Positions 8,991 through 18,164 of a stretch of 64,000 nt of DNA are shown here, piece after piece. The first letter of the stretch is position 1. Every line of letters begins with the position of its first letter. The DNA is from Agarilytica sp045430305. GTDB lineage: Bacteria > Pseudomonadota > Gammaproteobacteria > Pseudomonadales > Cellvibrionaceae. The stretch spans positions 1,364,001 to 1,428,000 of the forward strand of contig JAILXW010000001.1 in NCBI GenBank assembly GCA_045430305.1. Reading direction: 5' to 3'. A model generated the notes under the pieces. The model was not told where the DNA came from and did no database searches. It worked only from the letters and a program-made list of their open reading frames with translations. The translations under genes and the position numbers were made by a program.

Positions 8991-9269
8991 ATGGCCAATA
9001 TTTACCAAAACCCCACAATGAAACAGACGCTCGCAAGGGTCATTCGTGCCAATATGGATCTTTCGGGGCACACATACCGTACTCTATGCAACAAGCTACG
9101 CGAACAGTTTGCTATAGAACACAACCCGGACACACTTCGTAACAAAGTCACTTCTGGCGCACTTGGCGCGCAAATGTTTTTATTTATGATGATGGCGATG
9201 GAGGTCGAAGATATATCAATTAGCCAAATTCAGAAAATGTACCTTAAGCTCGAACAAGAACGCGAATAG
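8991..9269 (+). CDS. Small DUF6471-like protein, putative DNA-binding
   Basis: The 92-residue product has the pattern of DUF6471 proteins: a helix LARVIRANMDLSGHTYRTL, a second helix, then DTLRNKVTSGALGAQMFLFMM, which looks like a compact helix-turn-helix fold similar to Cro/Xre proteins. The family has no established biochemical function that I know. The gene is monocistronic. Its promoter carries a perfect palindrome, which would fit autoregulation. The Shine-Dalgarno is weak. The family assignment was made by eye. Confidence 0.55.
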   Translation: MANIYQNPTMKQTLARVIRANMDLSGHTYRTLCNKLREQFAIEHNPDTLRNKVTSGALGAQMFLFMMMAMEVEDISISQIQKMYLKLEQERE

Positions 9270-9422
9270 GCCTTTGTTACCCTCAAAAATTCACCCCTAT
9301 AGAACAACGCGCCAATATTCTACTTTTCCCAATAAAATCGTCTAAAGCTTCTGATTTTTACCTTCAATACAACTAAACTTCTACTTATAACTACAGTATT
9401 ACTTTCACTGTAAATCAACGTT

Positions 9423-9451
9423 TTGATGCAAAATGTCGCACAGCCTAATAT
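9423..9451 (+). promoter_or_regulatory. Sigma70-type promoter of the VolA-like gene
   Basis: TTGATG (9423-9428) and TAATAT (9446-9451) are spaced exactly 17 bp. Transcription would start near 9458 and leave a leader of about 80 nt before the start codon at 9540. Confidence 0.6.
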
Positions 9452-9457
9452 CTGGCG

Positions 9458-9539
9458 ATCAGCGCAAGGAGCCCAACGCTTCACCAAGGACCGGGGCAAC
9501 CCTAAAAACTTCTAGATAATAACCATGAGGGAATAGCCG
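9458..9539 (+). other. Possibly structured 5' leader of the VolA-like gene
   Basis: The predicted leader is GC-rich compared with its flanks. It can form AGCG/CGCT around 9460-9480 and a GCCC/GGGC pairing further on that would cross it as a pseudoknot. I could not match it to a known riboswitch class. Confidence 0.25.
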
Positions 9540-12425
9540 ATGTTATTTACACGACCTTTTTTACTGGCACTATGCTCCGCAACTTTATTGAGTTCATGTG
9601 GCGGCGATGATCAAGACATTCCAGACGATGCCCCCATCAACCAGACAAAAGTCATTTTTGACCCGGCAACTTCTCAAGTACCCGTTCCCAGCGACCTTCA
9701 ATTTTCAGCAGAAGCAGCAGGTGACGGCACCATGTTTGCGGGAGTGGACCCTACAAACCCAGTGATTACAGGCATTGATTCCCTCGATGGTAATTCCGTA
9801 CTTGCACCCTTTGATATTGCTTTTGACAACAGCCTCAACGCGACACAAAGTTTAGACGCTGCTAATTTTGTGCTGGCTGGGTCAAGTGTCGTGCCGAACA
9901 GCGCTCAAAATGTCTTTCTCTTACCGCTCACGTATCCTAGTGGCGATGGCTTGAGCCAGGCTTCCATTGGCGGCGCGAGTGTTGAAGTTCCCACATTCGC
10001 CGAAGCTGTCACATACCAAGCCGCCGCTGCGGCAGCAGCAGAAGGCGATACGGATGCAATTGCGACTTTGCTAGCACTTACTGACCCCGTCGCTCGCGCA
10101 GAGGTCATCAGTATCGACGGTGGCACGAATAATGTACTCCGAATCAACCCGTTAAAGCCACTTCAGGCAAAAACGAAATATGTCGTTATTGTTACTAATG
10201 ACATCGAAGATGGTTCCGGCGAGCCAGTTGCCGCTTCTGAAGCGTATGAGTTTATTAAAGACCCAGATACGAACTTGGCTGGCTTTGGTGAAGGCTTGGC
10301 AGCCAGTCTAGAACCACTTCGTGGAGCCATTCAAGGCTGGGAAACCTTAGCCGCGGGTTACTTCGGATTTATGCAAGCAGTGTTTGATAGCGCCGCAATA
10401 GATGCAAGCGCACCCAGCGCTGACGACATCGTATTTTCGATGACCTTTACCACTGGTGGAACTACAGATGTGCTCACTCACATTGCCGCACCCGAAACCT
10501 TTTTTGAAACCTCTTTTACTGCCGGCGCTCGGAAAGATGCCATTGTGAAACTGGTGAGCGGCGTTTACGCACTAGATGGCACCAGCACTGGCACAGACCC
10601 AAATGATGCCACCATCGCCGCCACAATAAATGCCGCCTTAACAACAGAAGGCGGCCCGCTCTACAATGCGACCGTCGCGGCTTCTATTGCTGCTGACGCC
10701 GACTACGCCACCATTGCCAGTGCAGATGCAAGCGCGGCTTATTTAATGCAACTTGCCGCCGCCGAAGTTAGTGAACAGGTTAATAATGGAGATGGTGTTA
10801 CATTAGCCGAACAAGCTGCAGGAACTGTCAATGCTTTCGCCGCAGGAGCTGGTGCGCCAGTCAATCTCATATTCCCTGTGCCTGCTGCGCGGCCGAGTAA
10901 TTTCTACCGCGTAGATGCGGCTTCAGATATTAGCGATCAATTTCCTGGCCCAGCAACAATTTACCAAGGGGATATCACGCTTCCGTACTTTCAACACATA
11001 CCGATTGATTTAGGCGACGACGAGTTTGACCCCACCCCTATTGTGGTCGGCGACTGGGAGGCCAATACCGCCATCGGCGATATTATAGATGCTGCGAACA
11101 GTAACCCTGAAGATACAACGCCTCCATCGGACCGCGTGACCTACCGCTACCCCTTTCCTTCACAGCAAGCAAACGTGACAATTCCGATTCTTGCTGTGAC
11201 TCCAGACGAAGCTCTGGTAACAAAACCAGCGGAAGGCTGGCCTGTGATTATTTTTGCACACGGTATTACTTCCGAACGTTCAGCGAATTTACTTTTAGCC
11301 AACTCACTCGCATCGGCTTGTATCACGGCACCAGGAACTAGCTGTTTCGCTTCCGTCTCTATTGATCAACCACTTCACGGCGTTGCGGCCGAAGGCGCAA
11401 AATTTCCGGGTAGTGTGGTAAGTGTCGATGATCCAAATAACCCCATTACACCCAACGTCGGTAATAACGTCCCGGATGATGATTTAACTGAACGTCACTT
11501 TAATTTCACCGCAGATGCCGCGTTAAACCCAATACCGATGGATTACGATACCGGCCTTGGTGCATCTGGCGCCTTTGCCGTTAACTTAAGCAGCTTCACG
11601 ACCGCGCGAGATAACTTACGACAGTACGCGATCGACCTTTTGAACGTCAATGCGTCACTCGCGACGATGGATCTAGACGACGACGGCAACCCTGATTTTG
11701 ATATTAACAACGTACATTTTGTCGGTATCTCGCTTGGCGGCATAGACGGCATTCCATTCGTAGCGATCAACAATAGCGATGCTGTTCAGAATAGTCTTTT
11801 CAGCACACAACCATTTGTTAAAACGGCGGCTGCATTAAATGCGGGTGGCGGTGCGGTTCGGCTATTAACGAATTCGCCTTCTTTTGCACCGTCAATTTTG
11901 GGCGGGCTAGCGGCGGCTAGCGATGAACTGGTACAAGGCCGAAGCGGTTTGGAAACCTATTTAAGTGTATTCCAAGGGGTGTTAGATTCTATCGACGTTA
12001 TGAATTTTGCAAACCTCTTAAGCGATGAGAGCTCCACAACCGGTGTTTATTTAACAGAGATAGTAGGTGGTGGCGATAACCTGCCTGACCAAACCATTCC
12101 GAACGGCGCTGATAGTGTTTGGGGAACAGAACCGCTCTTCCTCGAAGTGAGCAGCACACTTACAATCGATGGCTTCCCTGCCCCCTTAGCAGGAACAGAA
12201 CCCATGCTTGCGCAGTTCGATCCAGAATCTACCGGCGATATCGCTGGTGATGATGGCGATGCAGCAGTCGTCGTCTCAAGGTTTACTGAGGGTACTCACG
12301 GAACCCCAGGTTCTGGCGATAACCCGGCTGTCTTTGCGGAAGTCGTAGCACAATTATTTACCTTCCTAAATTCTGATGGCGATGTGTCTGGCTCGATTGT
12401 TACAAACACCGACGTTATAGAATGA
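9540..12425 (+). CDS. VolA-like outer-membrane lipoprotein lipase / lysophospholipase
   Basis: The 961-residue protein begins with a lipoprotein signal peptide (lipobox LSSC, Cys20) followed by a Gly/Asp-rich tether. It resembles the Lipase_bact_N family, whose known member is the Vibrio cholerae surface lysophospholipase VolA. An alpha/beta-hydrolase region follows: an oxyanion-type IIFAHGITSERS near 560-575, the nucleophile elbow GISLG at 729-733 (Ser731) and a late His in TEGTHGTP (His920). The first 500 residues are Ala- and Asp-rich and probably form a beta-sandwich domain. I infer hydrolysis of lipids or lysophospholipids at the cell surface, feeding fatty-acid uptake. It is monocistronic, with its own promoter; a Shine-Dalgarno-like GAGGGA lies about 8 nt before the ATG. 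Confidence 0.85.
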   Translation: MLFTRPFLLALCSATLLSSCGGDDQDIPDDAPINQTKVIFDPATSQVPVPSDLQFSAEAAGDGTMFAGVDPTNPVITGIDSLDGNSVLAPFDIAFDNSLNATQSLDAANFVLAGSSVVPNSAQNVFLLPLTYPSGDGLSQASIGGASVEVPTFAEAVTYQAAAAAAAEGDTDAIATLLALTDPVARAEVISIDGGTNNVLRINPLKPLQAKTKYVVIVTNDIEDGSGEPVAASEAYEFIKDPDTNLAGFGEGLAASLEPLRGAIQGWETLAAGYFGFMQAVFDSAAIDASAPSADDIVFSMTFTTGGTTDVLTHIAAPETFFETSFTAGARKDAIVKLVSGVYALDGTSTGTDPNDATIAATINAALTTEGGPLYNATVAASIAADADYATIASADASAAYLMQLAAAEVSEQVNNGDGVTLAEQAAGTVNAFAAGAGAPVNLIFPVPAARPSNFYRVDAASDISDQFPGPATIYQGDITLPYFQHIPIDLGDDEFDPTPIVVGDWEANTAIGDIIDAANSNPEDTTPPSDRVTYRYPFPSQQANVTIPILAVTPDEALVTKPAEGWPVIIFAHGITSERSANLLLANSLASACITAPGTSCFASVSIDQPLHGVAAEGAKFPGSVVSVDDPNNPITPNVGNNVPDDDLTERHFNFTADAALNPIPMDYDTGLGASGAFAVNLSSFTTARDNLRQYAIDLLNVNASLATMDLDDDGNPDFDINNVHFVGISLGGIDGIPFVAINNSDAVQNSLFSTQPFVKTAAALNAGGGAVRLLTNSPSFAPSILGGLAAASDELVQGRSGLETYLSVFQGVLDSIDVMNFANLLSDESSTTGVYLTEIVGGGDNLPDQTIPNGADSVWGTEPLFLEVSSTLTIDGFPAPLAGTEPMLAQFDPESTGDIAGDDGDAAVVVSRFTEGTHGTPGSGDNPAVFAEVVAQLFTFLNSDGDVSGSIVTNTDVIE

Positions 12426-13323
12426 TGTGCTATGGTTCGTTCTGATGAACGCGCCTGTGAACCACTGTAGCCGTGGTTATGCATGGTAAAGACCAAGCTG
12501 ATCTTAGCTTAAGAAAGATGCCTGCACTGAGCGACTTGCTTCGCGCAGTGGCTTAGACTCAACAATATGTACGCGGTGTCGGAGCTTCCAAAGTCATTGG
12601 GAGCTTCGCCTTTCGGTAAAAGTAATTCCCACCTTCACGATTGCCATTAGCAGCTGCAAGACCTTCGCAACCAGCGTAAAAAAAGCTACTTTCGTTTTAT
12701 TCACAACGGCGAACTAACCGCTTGCTCTTCTCTTTATATGGATGCCTCACTGAAAACGCACGCGGGTTAATATGCGATGCTTAGTTGAGAGAAGCTTTTA
12801 CAGGGTAAAAACTCGTTGTATCGAGCAACGACTTTAACGAGCGGAATGAGGAAAACCTAGCAATCTCACTCCCAAAATCGCAATTGGCTAGCAATATCAA
12901 AAAGTCCCTGAATTAGTTTGTGCTGCTTTCGATTGAGTGGAGTCTACCGAAGACTAGCTCGCGAACGTTCCGATAAATAAACGCCATGCTTGTACGGATC
13001 CGGTTTACCTGTATGAAACAAAATTGCTCCGTCGTACCTATTGACGTGTAAAAAAGACTTTAGCGAGTTCGGTTTTGGAGTAATACCACCGACGCTTCAC
13101 AAAAAAAACCTATAAAAACCGGTGTTCAAGGGCCGGTCCTAATTACTCCGTGAGTAGGCCTACAAGCCGGTGTTCAACGCAGCCGGTGACGTTATGGATG
13201 CCACACTGATATCCCATAAAAACATCATAAAGGCGGGCTATAAAAAGCGTTTTTCAGAAGAAACATTCAAACCGAGAAGTATTCCTCAACCCATTTGTTA
13301 GATTTGATTCATTACATACAAAC
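12426..13323. other. Gene-free region with short repeats
   Basis: I found no credible coding frame in about 0.9 kb. A hairpin of AGCTTCCAA and TTGGGAGCT lies at 12583-12605 and may end the VolA-like transcript. An 11-bp direct repeat CCGGTGTTCAA occurs at 13119-13129 and 13167-13177, and a palindrome GTAGGCCTAC lies between them at 13154-13163. All six frames are full of stops. It could be decayed sequence. Confidence 0.6.
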
Positions 13324-13352
13324 AAAAAAATACCGGGCTTAGCCCGGTACTT
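13324..13352 (-). terminator. Intrinsic terminator of the S10-spc-alpha gene series
   Basis: On the minus strand, ACCGGGC and GCCCGGT form a GC-rich stem with a short loop, followed by a run of seven T. It lies about 30 bp after the rplQ stop. Confidence 0.9.
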
Positions 13353-13382
13353 TATAAAACATCAAAAGAAACTTCGAAGCAC

Positions 13383-13787
13383 TTAGTCTTCTGTATTTTC
13401 TTCTGTGGTTTCTTCCTCAACGATCGGCTCAGGACGATCAACGAGCTCAACATAAGCCATTGGGGCTTTGTCTCCAGTGCGATAACCGCATTTTAGTATG
13501 CGGAGGTATCCGCCTGGTCGACTTTCATAGCGAGGGCCAAGTTCGTTGAACAATTTGCCTACCGCTTCCTTACTACGCAAACGATCGAAGGCTAGACGAC
13601 GGTTAGCCACTGAATCAACTTTTGAAAGAGTGATCAAAGGCTCCGCGAAACGACGTAACTCTTTCGCTTTCGGCACAGTTGTCTTTATGAGTTCGTGCTC
13701 CACTAATGAAGACACCATATTTTTGAACATCGCTTTGCGATGTGAACTATTTCGATTTAATTTACGTCCACTTTGACGATGACGCAT
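13383..13787 (-). CDS. rplQ: 50S ribosomal protein L17
   Basis: L17 sits near the peptide exit tunnel of the large subunit. The 134-residue product opens with the conserved MRHRQSGRKLNRNSSHR and contains the NRRLAFDRLRSKEAVGKLF segment. The extra acidic tail (EEETTEENTED, last 15 residues or so) is longer than in E. coli (127 residues). It is the last gene of the alpha operon, 77 bp after rpoA, and is followed by a strong terminator. Confidence 0.97.
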   Translation of the reverse strand: MRHRQSGRKLNRNSSHRKAMFKNMVSSLVEHELIKTTVPKAKELRRFAEPLITLSKVDSVANRRLAFDRLRSKEAVGKLFNELGPRYESRPGGYLRILKCGYRTGDKAPMAYVELVDRPEPIVEEETTEENTED

Positions 13788-13864
13788 GACGCTTACCCTT
13801 TATAAAACGATTGCTATCTCAGCAAAGTTATACAGATAAGAGTTTAAAAAACTCTTTCGATTAA

Positions 13865-14851
13865 TTAGTCGTTTTTCAAACTAGCTGGTGGCCAGTTCTC
13901 TAAACGCATACCCAGTGACAACCCACGTGAAGCAAGAACGTCTTTGATTTCTGTAAGTGACTTTTTACCAAGGTTTGGTGTTTTAAGTAACTCAACTTCA
14001 GTTCTTTGTATTAGATCGCCAATGTAGTAAATATTTTCTGCTTTCAAACAGTTTGCAGAGCGGACCGTCAATTCCAGGTCATCGACTGGACGCAGAAGAA
14101 CTGGATCAATTTGATCTTCTTTGTGCTCAGGTTCTGCTTCTTTCTCACCTTCAAGGTCGACAAAAACTGCCAACTGATGCTGCAAGATCGTCGCGGCTCG
14201 ACGGATCGCTTCTTCAGGATCGATCGTACCATTGGTCTCAAGATCCAGAACAAGTTTGTCGAGGTCGGTACGCTGTTCCACACGAGCACTTTCGACGCTA
14301 TATGCCAAACGGTGTACGGGGCTGTATGAAGCATCAAGCTGCAAACGGCCGATTGCACGAGTCTCTTCTTCTTCAGTTGCACGAGCATCAACAGGTTGAT
14401 AGCCGCGACCGCGAGTGACGGTAAGGCGCATATCTAAAGAAGTATCTCCAGTAATGTTGGCTATCACCAACTCTGGGTTTACAACTTCGATTTCATGATC
14501 GAGTTGAATATCAGCAGCAGTAACAACACCGGGGCCTTTTTTACTTAGACTAAGAACGGCTTGCTCTTTACCATGCATGACCACAGCGACGTTTTTTAGA
14601 TTCAAAAGAATCTCGATAACGTCTTCCTGAACGCCTTCTATCGCACTGTACTCGTGTTGAACTCCGTCAATTTCTACTTCTGAAATCGCGCAACCAGGCA
14701 TTGAAGATAAAAGAATGCGACGTAAGGCATTCCCTAATGTGTGTCCAAAACCACGCTCAAGAGGCTCAAGCACGACTTTCGCACGCGTTGGGCCAATCTC
14801 AGTAACGTCGATATGTCGAGGAGTCAAAAATTCGTTTACAGCAATTTGCAT
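13865..14851 (-). CDS. rpoA: DNA-directed RNA polymerase alpha subunit
   Basis: Alpha dimerises to nucleate RNA polymerase assembly; its C-terminal domain contacts UP elements and activators. The 328-residue product has the N-terminal assembly domain (GFGHTLGNALRRILLSS near 33-49), a linker, and the alpha-CTD with the helix-hairpin-helix part NLGKKSLTEIKDVLASRG. I chose the ATG at 14851 (MQIAVNEFLTP), which fits the family. A frame extends 29 codons further upstream, but that part overlaps the end of rpsD and is not conserved. It lies between rpsD and rplQ as usual. Confidence 0.97.
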   Translation of the reverse strand: MQIAVNEFLTPRHIDVTEIGPTRAKVVLEPLERGFGHTLGNALRRILLSSMPGCAISEVEIDGVQHEYSAIEGVQEDVIEILLNLKNVAVVMHGKEQAVLSLSKKGPGVVTAADIQLDHEIEVVNPELVIANITGDTSLDMRLTVTRGRGYQPVDARATEEEETRAIGRLQLDASYSPVHRLAYSVESARVEQRTDLDKLVLDLETNGTIDPEEAIRRAATILQHQLAVFVDLEGEKEAEPEHKEDQIDPVLLRPVDDLELTVRSANCLKAENIYYIGDLIQRTEVELLKTPNLGKKSLTEIKDVLASRGLSLGMRLENWPPASLKND

Positions 14852-14915
14852 ATATGCGCACCTGCCAAATATGTTTCTAAAATGGTGTGTTAGTAACCTT
14901 TTATTTTCAAAAGAA

Positions 14916-15536
14916 TTACTTCGAGTAAAGCTCAACAATCAAGTTTTCGTTAATCTCTGCTGGAAGGTCATCGCGCTCTGGAGCACGTCTGAATACACCT
15001 TCTTTTTTATCAGAGTTTACTTCTACCCACTCTACTTCCCCGCGCTGAGCAGCAATGCCCAAAGAGTTTTGAATACGTAGCTGATTTTTTGCTTTCTCAC
15101 GAATTGCTACAACATCGCCTTCTTTTACTTGAAAGGAAGGAATATTAACGGTTTGGCCATTAACCAAAATCGCTTTGTGAGATACCAACTGACGAGATTC
15201 GGCACGAGTAGCGCCAAAGCCCATGCGGTATACCACGTTATCTAAGCGACACTCCAACAGTTGCAGTAAGTTCTCACCCGTTGCGCCTTTACGACGTGCT
15301 GCTTCTTTGTAATAGCTTCGAAATTGTTTTTCCAATACGCCATATAAGCGACGAACTTTTTGCTTTTCACGAAGCTGAACTCCGTAATCAGACAAACGAC
15401 CACGACGCTGACCGTGTTGACCAGGCTGTGTTTCGTGCTTACATTTTGATTCGAGTGGACGAACGCCGCTCTTTAAAAATAAATCTGTACCCTCGCGACG
15501 AGAGAGTTTACAGGTTGGGCCAATATAGCGAGCCAT
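14916..15536 (-). CDS. rpsD: 30S ribosomal protein S4
   Basis: S4 is a primary 16S rRNA binder and, in E. coli, the translational repressor of the alpha operon. The 206-residue product begins MARYIGPTCKLSRREGTDL and carries the S4 RNA-binding fold (ECRLDNVVYRMGFGATRAE, about 95-115). The N-terminus has no four-cysteine zinc motif. The usual spot in the alpha operon, between rpsK and rpoA, is kept. A repressor role here is inference; see the rpsM leader. Confidence 0.98.
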   Translation of the reverse strand: MARYIGPTCKLSRREGTDLFLKSGVRPLESKCKHETQPGQHGQRRGRLSDYGVQLREKQKVRRLYGVLEKQFRSYYKEAARRKGATGENLLQLLECRLDNVVYRMGFGATRAESRQLVSHKAILVNGQTVNIPSFQVKEGDVVAIREKAKNQLRIQNSLGIAAQRGEVEWVEVNSDKKEGVFRRAPERDDLPAEINENLIVELYSK

Positions 15537-15548
15537 GTTCTCTTCTCC

Positions 15549-15941
15549 TTATACGCGACGTTTCTTGGGTGGGCGACAGCCGTTGTGCGGCACTGGTGTT
15601 ACATCTGTGATGTTTGTCACTTTGTAACCGATATTATTCAATGCACGAACAGCTGATTCACGGCCTGGACCAGGGCCTTTTACTTCTACGTCCAAATTCT
15701 TTAATCCGTAATCTTGCGCTGCTGTACCTGCACGCTCGGCGGCGATCTGTGCAGCGAAAGGTGTACTCTTACGAGAGCCACGGAAACCTGACCCGCCAGC
15801 TGTAGCCCATGAAAGGGTATTGCCTTGGCGATCAGTGATCGTAACGATGGTGTTATTAAAAGACGCGTGAATATGCGCTACACCATCGACTACGGTCTTT
15901 TTGACCTTTTTCTTTGTCGAAGTTTTTGATGGCTTAGCCAT
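15549..15941 (-). CDS. rpsK: 30S ribosomal protein S11
   Basis: S11 lies on the platform of the small subunit and contacts mRNA near the E site. The 130-residue product has the signature THIHASFNNTIVTITDRQGN-type core (about 22-42) and the conserved basic C-terminus PVPHNGCRPPKKRRV. It starts 43 bp after rpsM and ends 12 bp before rpsD. Confidence 0.98.
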   Translation of the reverse strand: MAKPSKTSTKKKVKKTVVDGVAHIHASFNNTIVTITDRQGNTLSWATAGGSGFRGSRKSTPFAAQIAAERAGTAAQDYGLKNLDVEVKGPGPGRESAVRALNNIGYKVTNITDVTPVPHNGCRPPKKRRV

Positions 15942-15984
15942 GATAAATTCTTCCCAAATCTCTAATGTTTAATGAGGCGTTGCT

Positions 15985-16341
15985 TTACTTTTTAATTGGC
16001 TTTCTTGGACCTTTACGCGTACGCGCATTGGTCTTAGAACGTTGACCACGAACAGGCAAGCTACGACGATGACGCATTCCGCGATAAGCGCCAAGGTCCA
16101 TCAAACGCTTGATGTTCATTGACACTTCTCGACGAAGATCACCTTCGACACTTAGCTTTGAAACTTCCGCACGGATGGTGTCCATCTGCGCTTCTGAAAG
16201 CTCACCAATTTTTGTAACTTCAGCAATTCCAGTGGTGGCACAGATTTGTTTAGCTGTGCTACGCCCAACCCCAAACACATAGGTGAGGGAAATAACGGCA
16301 TGCTTGTTATCTGGTATGTTGACACCAGCGATACGAGCCAT
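15985..16341 (-). CDS. rpsM: 30S ribosomal protein S13
   Basis: S13 sits in the head of the small subunit and forms bridges to the large subunit. The 118-residue product begins MARIAGVNIPDNKHAVISL and ends in the basic tail NARTRKGPRKPIKK that reaches the P-site tRNA. It is the first gene of the alpha operon, separated from rpmJ by about 330 bp, a spacer that contains a candidate promoter and leader. Confidence 0.98.
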   Translation of the reverse strand: MARIAGVNIPDNKHAVISLTYVFGVGRSTAKQICATTGIAEVTKIGELSEAQMDTIRAEVSKLSVEGDLRREVSMNIKRLMDLGAYRGMRHRRSLPVRGQRSKTNARTRKGPRKPIKK

Positions 16342-16495
16342 TCAATTTACTCCAGCTTGATATGATCTTCAGTGCTGACGGCGGGAAAAACCACCCTCGA
16401 CACGTTGTTTAAAACCTTCACCACCTAAATCACGATAATTTGAGTAGTGCGGGCCCTAAAACGGCGCGCAAGGATAGCTACAAACCTACCAAAAA
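16342..16495 (-). promoter_or_regulatory. Predicted 5' leader of the alpha operon
   Basis: If transcription starts near 16496, about 155 nt of leader precede rpsM. In E. coli this leader forms a pseudoknot bound by S4. Several short GC-rich pairings are possible here (for instance around the GCGCGCC and GGGCCC stretches), but I could not derive a single fold. Confidence 0.3.
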
Positions 16496-16502
16496 GCAAT
16501 AG

Positions 16503-16532
16503 TTATGAGGTTTCCCTCAAAACGACAGTCAA
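16503..16532 (-). promoter_or_regulatory. Candidate promoter upstream of rpsM
   Basis: On the minus strand TTGACT (16532-16527) is followed after 18 bp by TCATAA (16508-16503). The -35 is good and the -10 is mediocre. The spacer holds a small GAGG-GAAA-CCTC hairpin. Confidence 0.4.
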
Positions 16533-16546
16533 CACCTCTCAATTTA

Positions 16547-16565
16547 TTGCATTGTGATAATGCAA
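16547..16565. repeat. Perfect inverted repeat upstream of the rpsM promoter
   Basis: TTGCATT and AATGCAA flank a 5-nt centre, 15 bp upstream of the candidate -35 element. It may be an operator or a hairpin at the end of the spc transcript; no T-run follows on the minus strand. Confidence 0.45.
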
Positions 16566-16669
16566 AAGGCTCTTTCCTCAAAATGCCATTACAGCGGAAA
16601 AGCACCTAAATCTCTGCCCAACTCTCCAAATCTATTCTACGAATAGTTCAGAAAAGCTATGTAGCAAAC

Positions 16670-16786
16670 TTAACCTTGGCGCTGCTTGTGACGTGGCTCG
16701 GCTGAGCAGATCACACGCAGTACACCTTTGCGACGAACGATTTTACAGTTGCGACACACTTTTTTTACAGATGCACGTACTTTCAT
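16670..16786 (-). CDS. rpmJ: 50S ribosomal protein L36 (zinc-binding form)
   Basis: This 38-residue gene was found by reading the minus strand below secY: it begins MKVRASVKKVCRNCKIVRRK and ends RHKQRQG. The four zinc ligands are present (C11, C14, C27 and a His in the PRH segment), so it is the C+ form that zinc-starvation paralogues replace in some bacteria. It lies 28 bp after secY as in the classical spc operon. Confidence 0.95.
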   Translation of the reverse strand: MKVRASVKKVCRNCKIVRRKGVLRVICSAEPRHKQRQG

Positions 16787-16814
16787 TTCTATAACCTCTG
16801 TTTAGCGGACGATC

Positions 16815-18143
16815 CTATTTAGAACGGCCGTAACTCTGCAAATTAGCTTTTTTCATCACGGAATCGTATTGATGTGTCATTAGGTGCGATTGAACCTGCG
16901 ACATAAAGTCCATAACCACGACGACAACGATCAAGAGTGACGTACCACCAACATAAACAGGAATGTTGGCAGAAGCCGTTAAGAACTGTGGTAGTAAAGC
17001 CACCGCAGCGATATAAATCGAACCAACGACAGTCAAACGAGTAAGAATGCTGTCGATATATTTAGCGCTTTGCTCTCCGGGACGAATACCGGGAATGTAA
17101 GCGCCGCCTTTTTTCAAGTTATCTGCCACTTCTTTCGGGTTATACATCATCGCTGTATAAACGAAACAAAACAAAATAATAAGCGAACCAAACAACACAA
17201 AGTTGAGTGGCTGACCAGGGCCAATCGCTCTCGCGATTTCCTGTAGGATTTCTCCACCGGTCCCTTCACTCGAACTACCCACCCACTGAGCGATAGATGA
17301 TGGGAACAATAAGATACTACTGGCGAAGATCACCGGGATCACACCAGCCATATTAATTTTCAATGGCAAGTGACTTGTTTGGGTAGCGACCTGACCATGA
17401 CGACCTACTTGACGTCGTGCGTACTGAATTGTAATACGGCGTTGGCCGCGCTCCATTCTCACCACGAACCAAACAACGAGTACCGCGGCGAGAGCGATCG
17501 CTAACAACATCAATGGGTGCAAATCACCCTGGCGTGCACTTTCGAATGCAGAACCGACGGCAGCAGGAAGACCTGCAACGATACCCGCGAAAATAAGCAT
17601 CGATATACCGTTTCCTACGCCGCGCTCTGTAACTTGTTCACCAAGCCACATCATAAATACTGCACCTGTAACGAGTGAAACGACCGCTACAAGATAAAAA
17701 CTTAATGGGGAATAATCCGCGTAAGCCATGCCTTGGCCAGCCAGACCACGAACCATTACGAAAGCCTGAACCAGTGCTAGAGCAACTGTTAGGTATCGCG
17801 TGTACTGGCTGATCTTTCTACGACCCGCTTCACCATCTTTCTTAATCGCTTCCAGTGACGGGGTCACTGCAGACATCATTTGCATGATGATAGATGCAGA
17901 AATGTAAGGCATTATCCCAAGCGCTAGGATACTCATACGCTCGAACGCACCGCCCGAGAACATATTAAACATCCCAAGCATTGTGCCTTGATTGTTGTCG
18001 ATCATATTGGCGACCTGCGCCGGATCCATACCAGGCACAGGTATATGAGTACCGATACGGTAAACGACGATCGCTATAAATAAAAATTTAAGGCGAGCCC
18101 AAAGCTCGCCTAAACCTTTTTGATTCGCTAGTGGTGAATTCAC
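16815..18143 (-). CDS. secY: Preprotein translocase subunit SecY
   Basis: SecY forms the protein-conducting channel in the inner membrane with SecE and SecG. The 442-residue product has ten hydrophobic helices, an N-terminal amphipathic segment, the plug region GGAFERMSILALGIMPYISASI and the cytosolic loop RRITIQYARRQVGR involved in SecA and ribosome contact. It follows rplO by 21 bp. Its partner secE is in the same window at 52.9 kb. Confidence 0.98.
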   Translation of the reverse strand: MNSPLANQKGLGELWARLKFLFIAIVVYRIGTHIPVPGMDPAQVANMIDNNQGTMLGMFNMFSGGAFERMSILALGIMPYISASIIMQMMSAVTPSLEAIKKDGEAGRRKISQYTRYLTVALALVQAFVMVRGLAGQGMAYADYSPLSFYLVAVVSLVTGAVFMMWLGEQVTERGVGNGISMLIFAGIVAGLPAAVGSAFESARQGDLHPLMLLAIALAAVLVVWFVVRMERGQRRITIQYARRQVGRHGQVATQTSHLPLKINMAGVIPVIFASSILLFPSSIAQWVGSSSEGTGGEILQEIARAIGPGQPLNFVLFGSLIILFCFVYTAMMYNPKEVADNLKKGGAYIPGIRPGEQSAKYIDSILTRLTVVGSIYIAAVALLPQFLTASANIPVYVGGTSLLIVVVVVMDFMSQVQSHLMTHQYDSVMKKANLQSYGRSK

Positions 18144-18164
18144 CGTTTGTCCTCTATGCCAGGA

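Noticed and set aside
9420..9539. Cyclic-di-GMP class I riboswitch before the VolA-like gene
   Set aside because: Some words look alike, such as CGCAA and CGGGG, but the GNRA hairpin and closing stem are absent, and the 5' half lies upstream of the predicted start.
14852..14938. Longer start of rpoA
   Set aside because: It overlaps the end of rpsD, and the residues are not conserved in alpha subunits.
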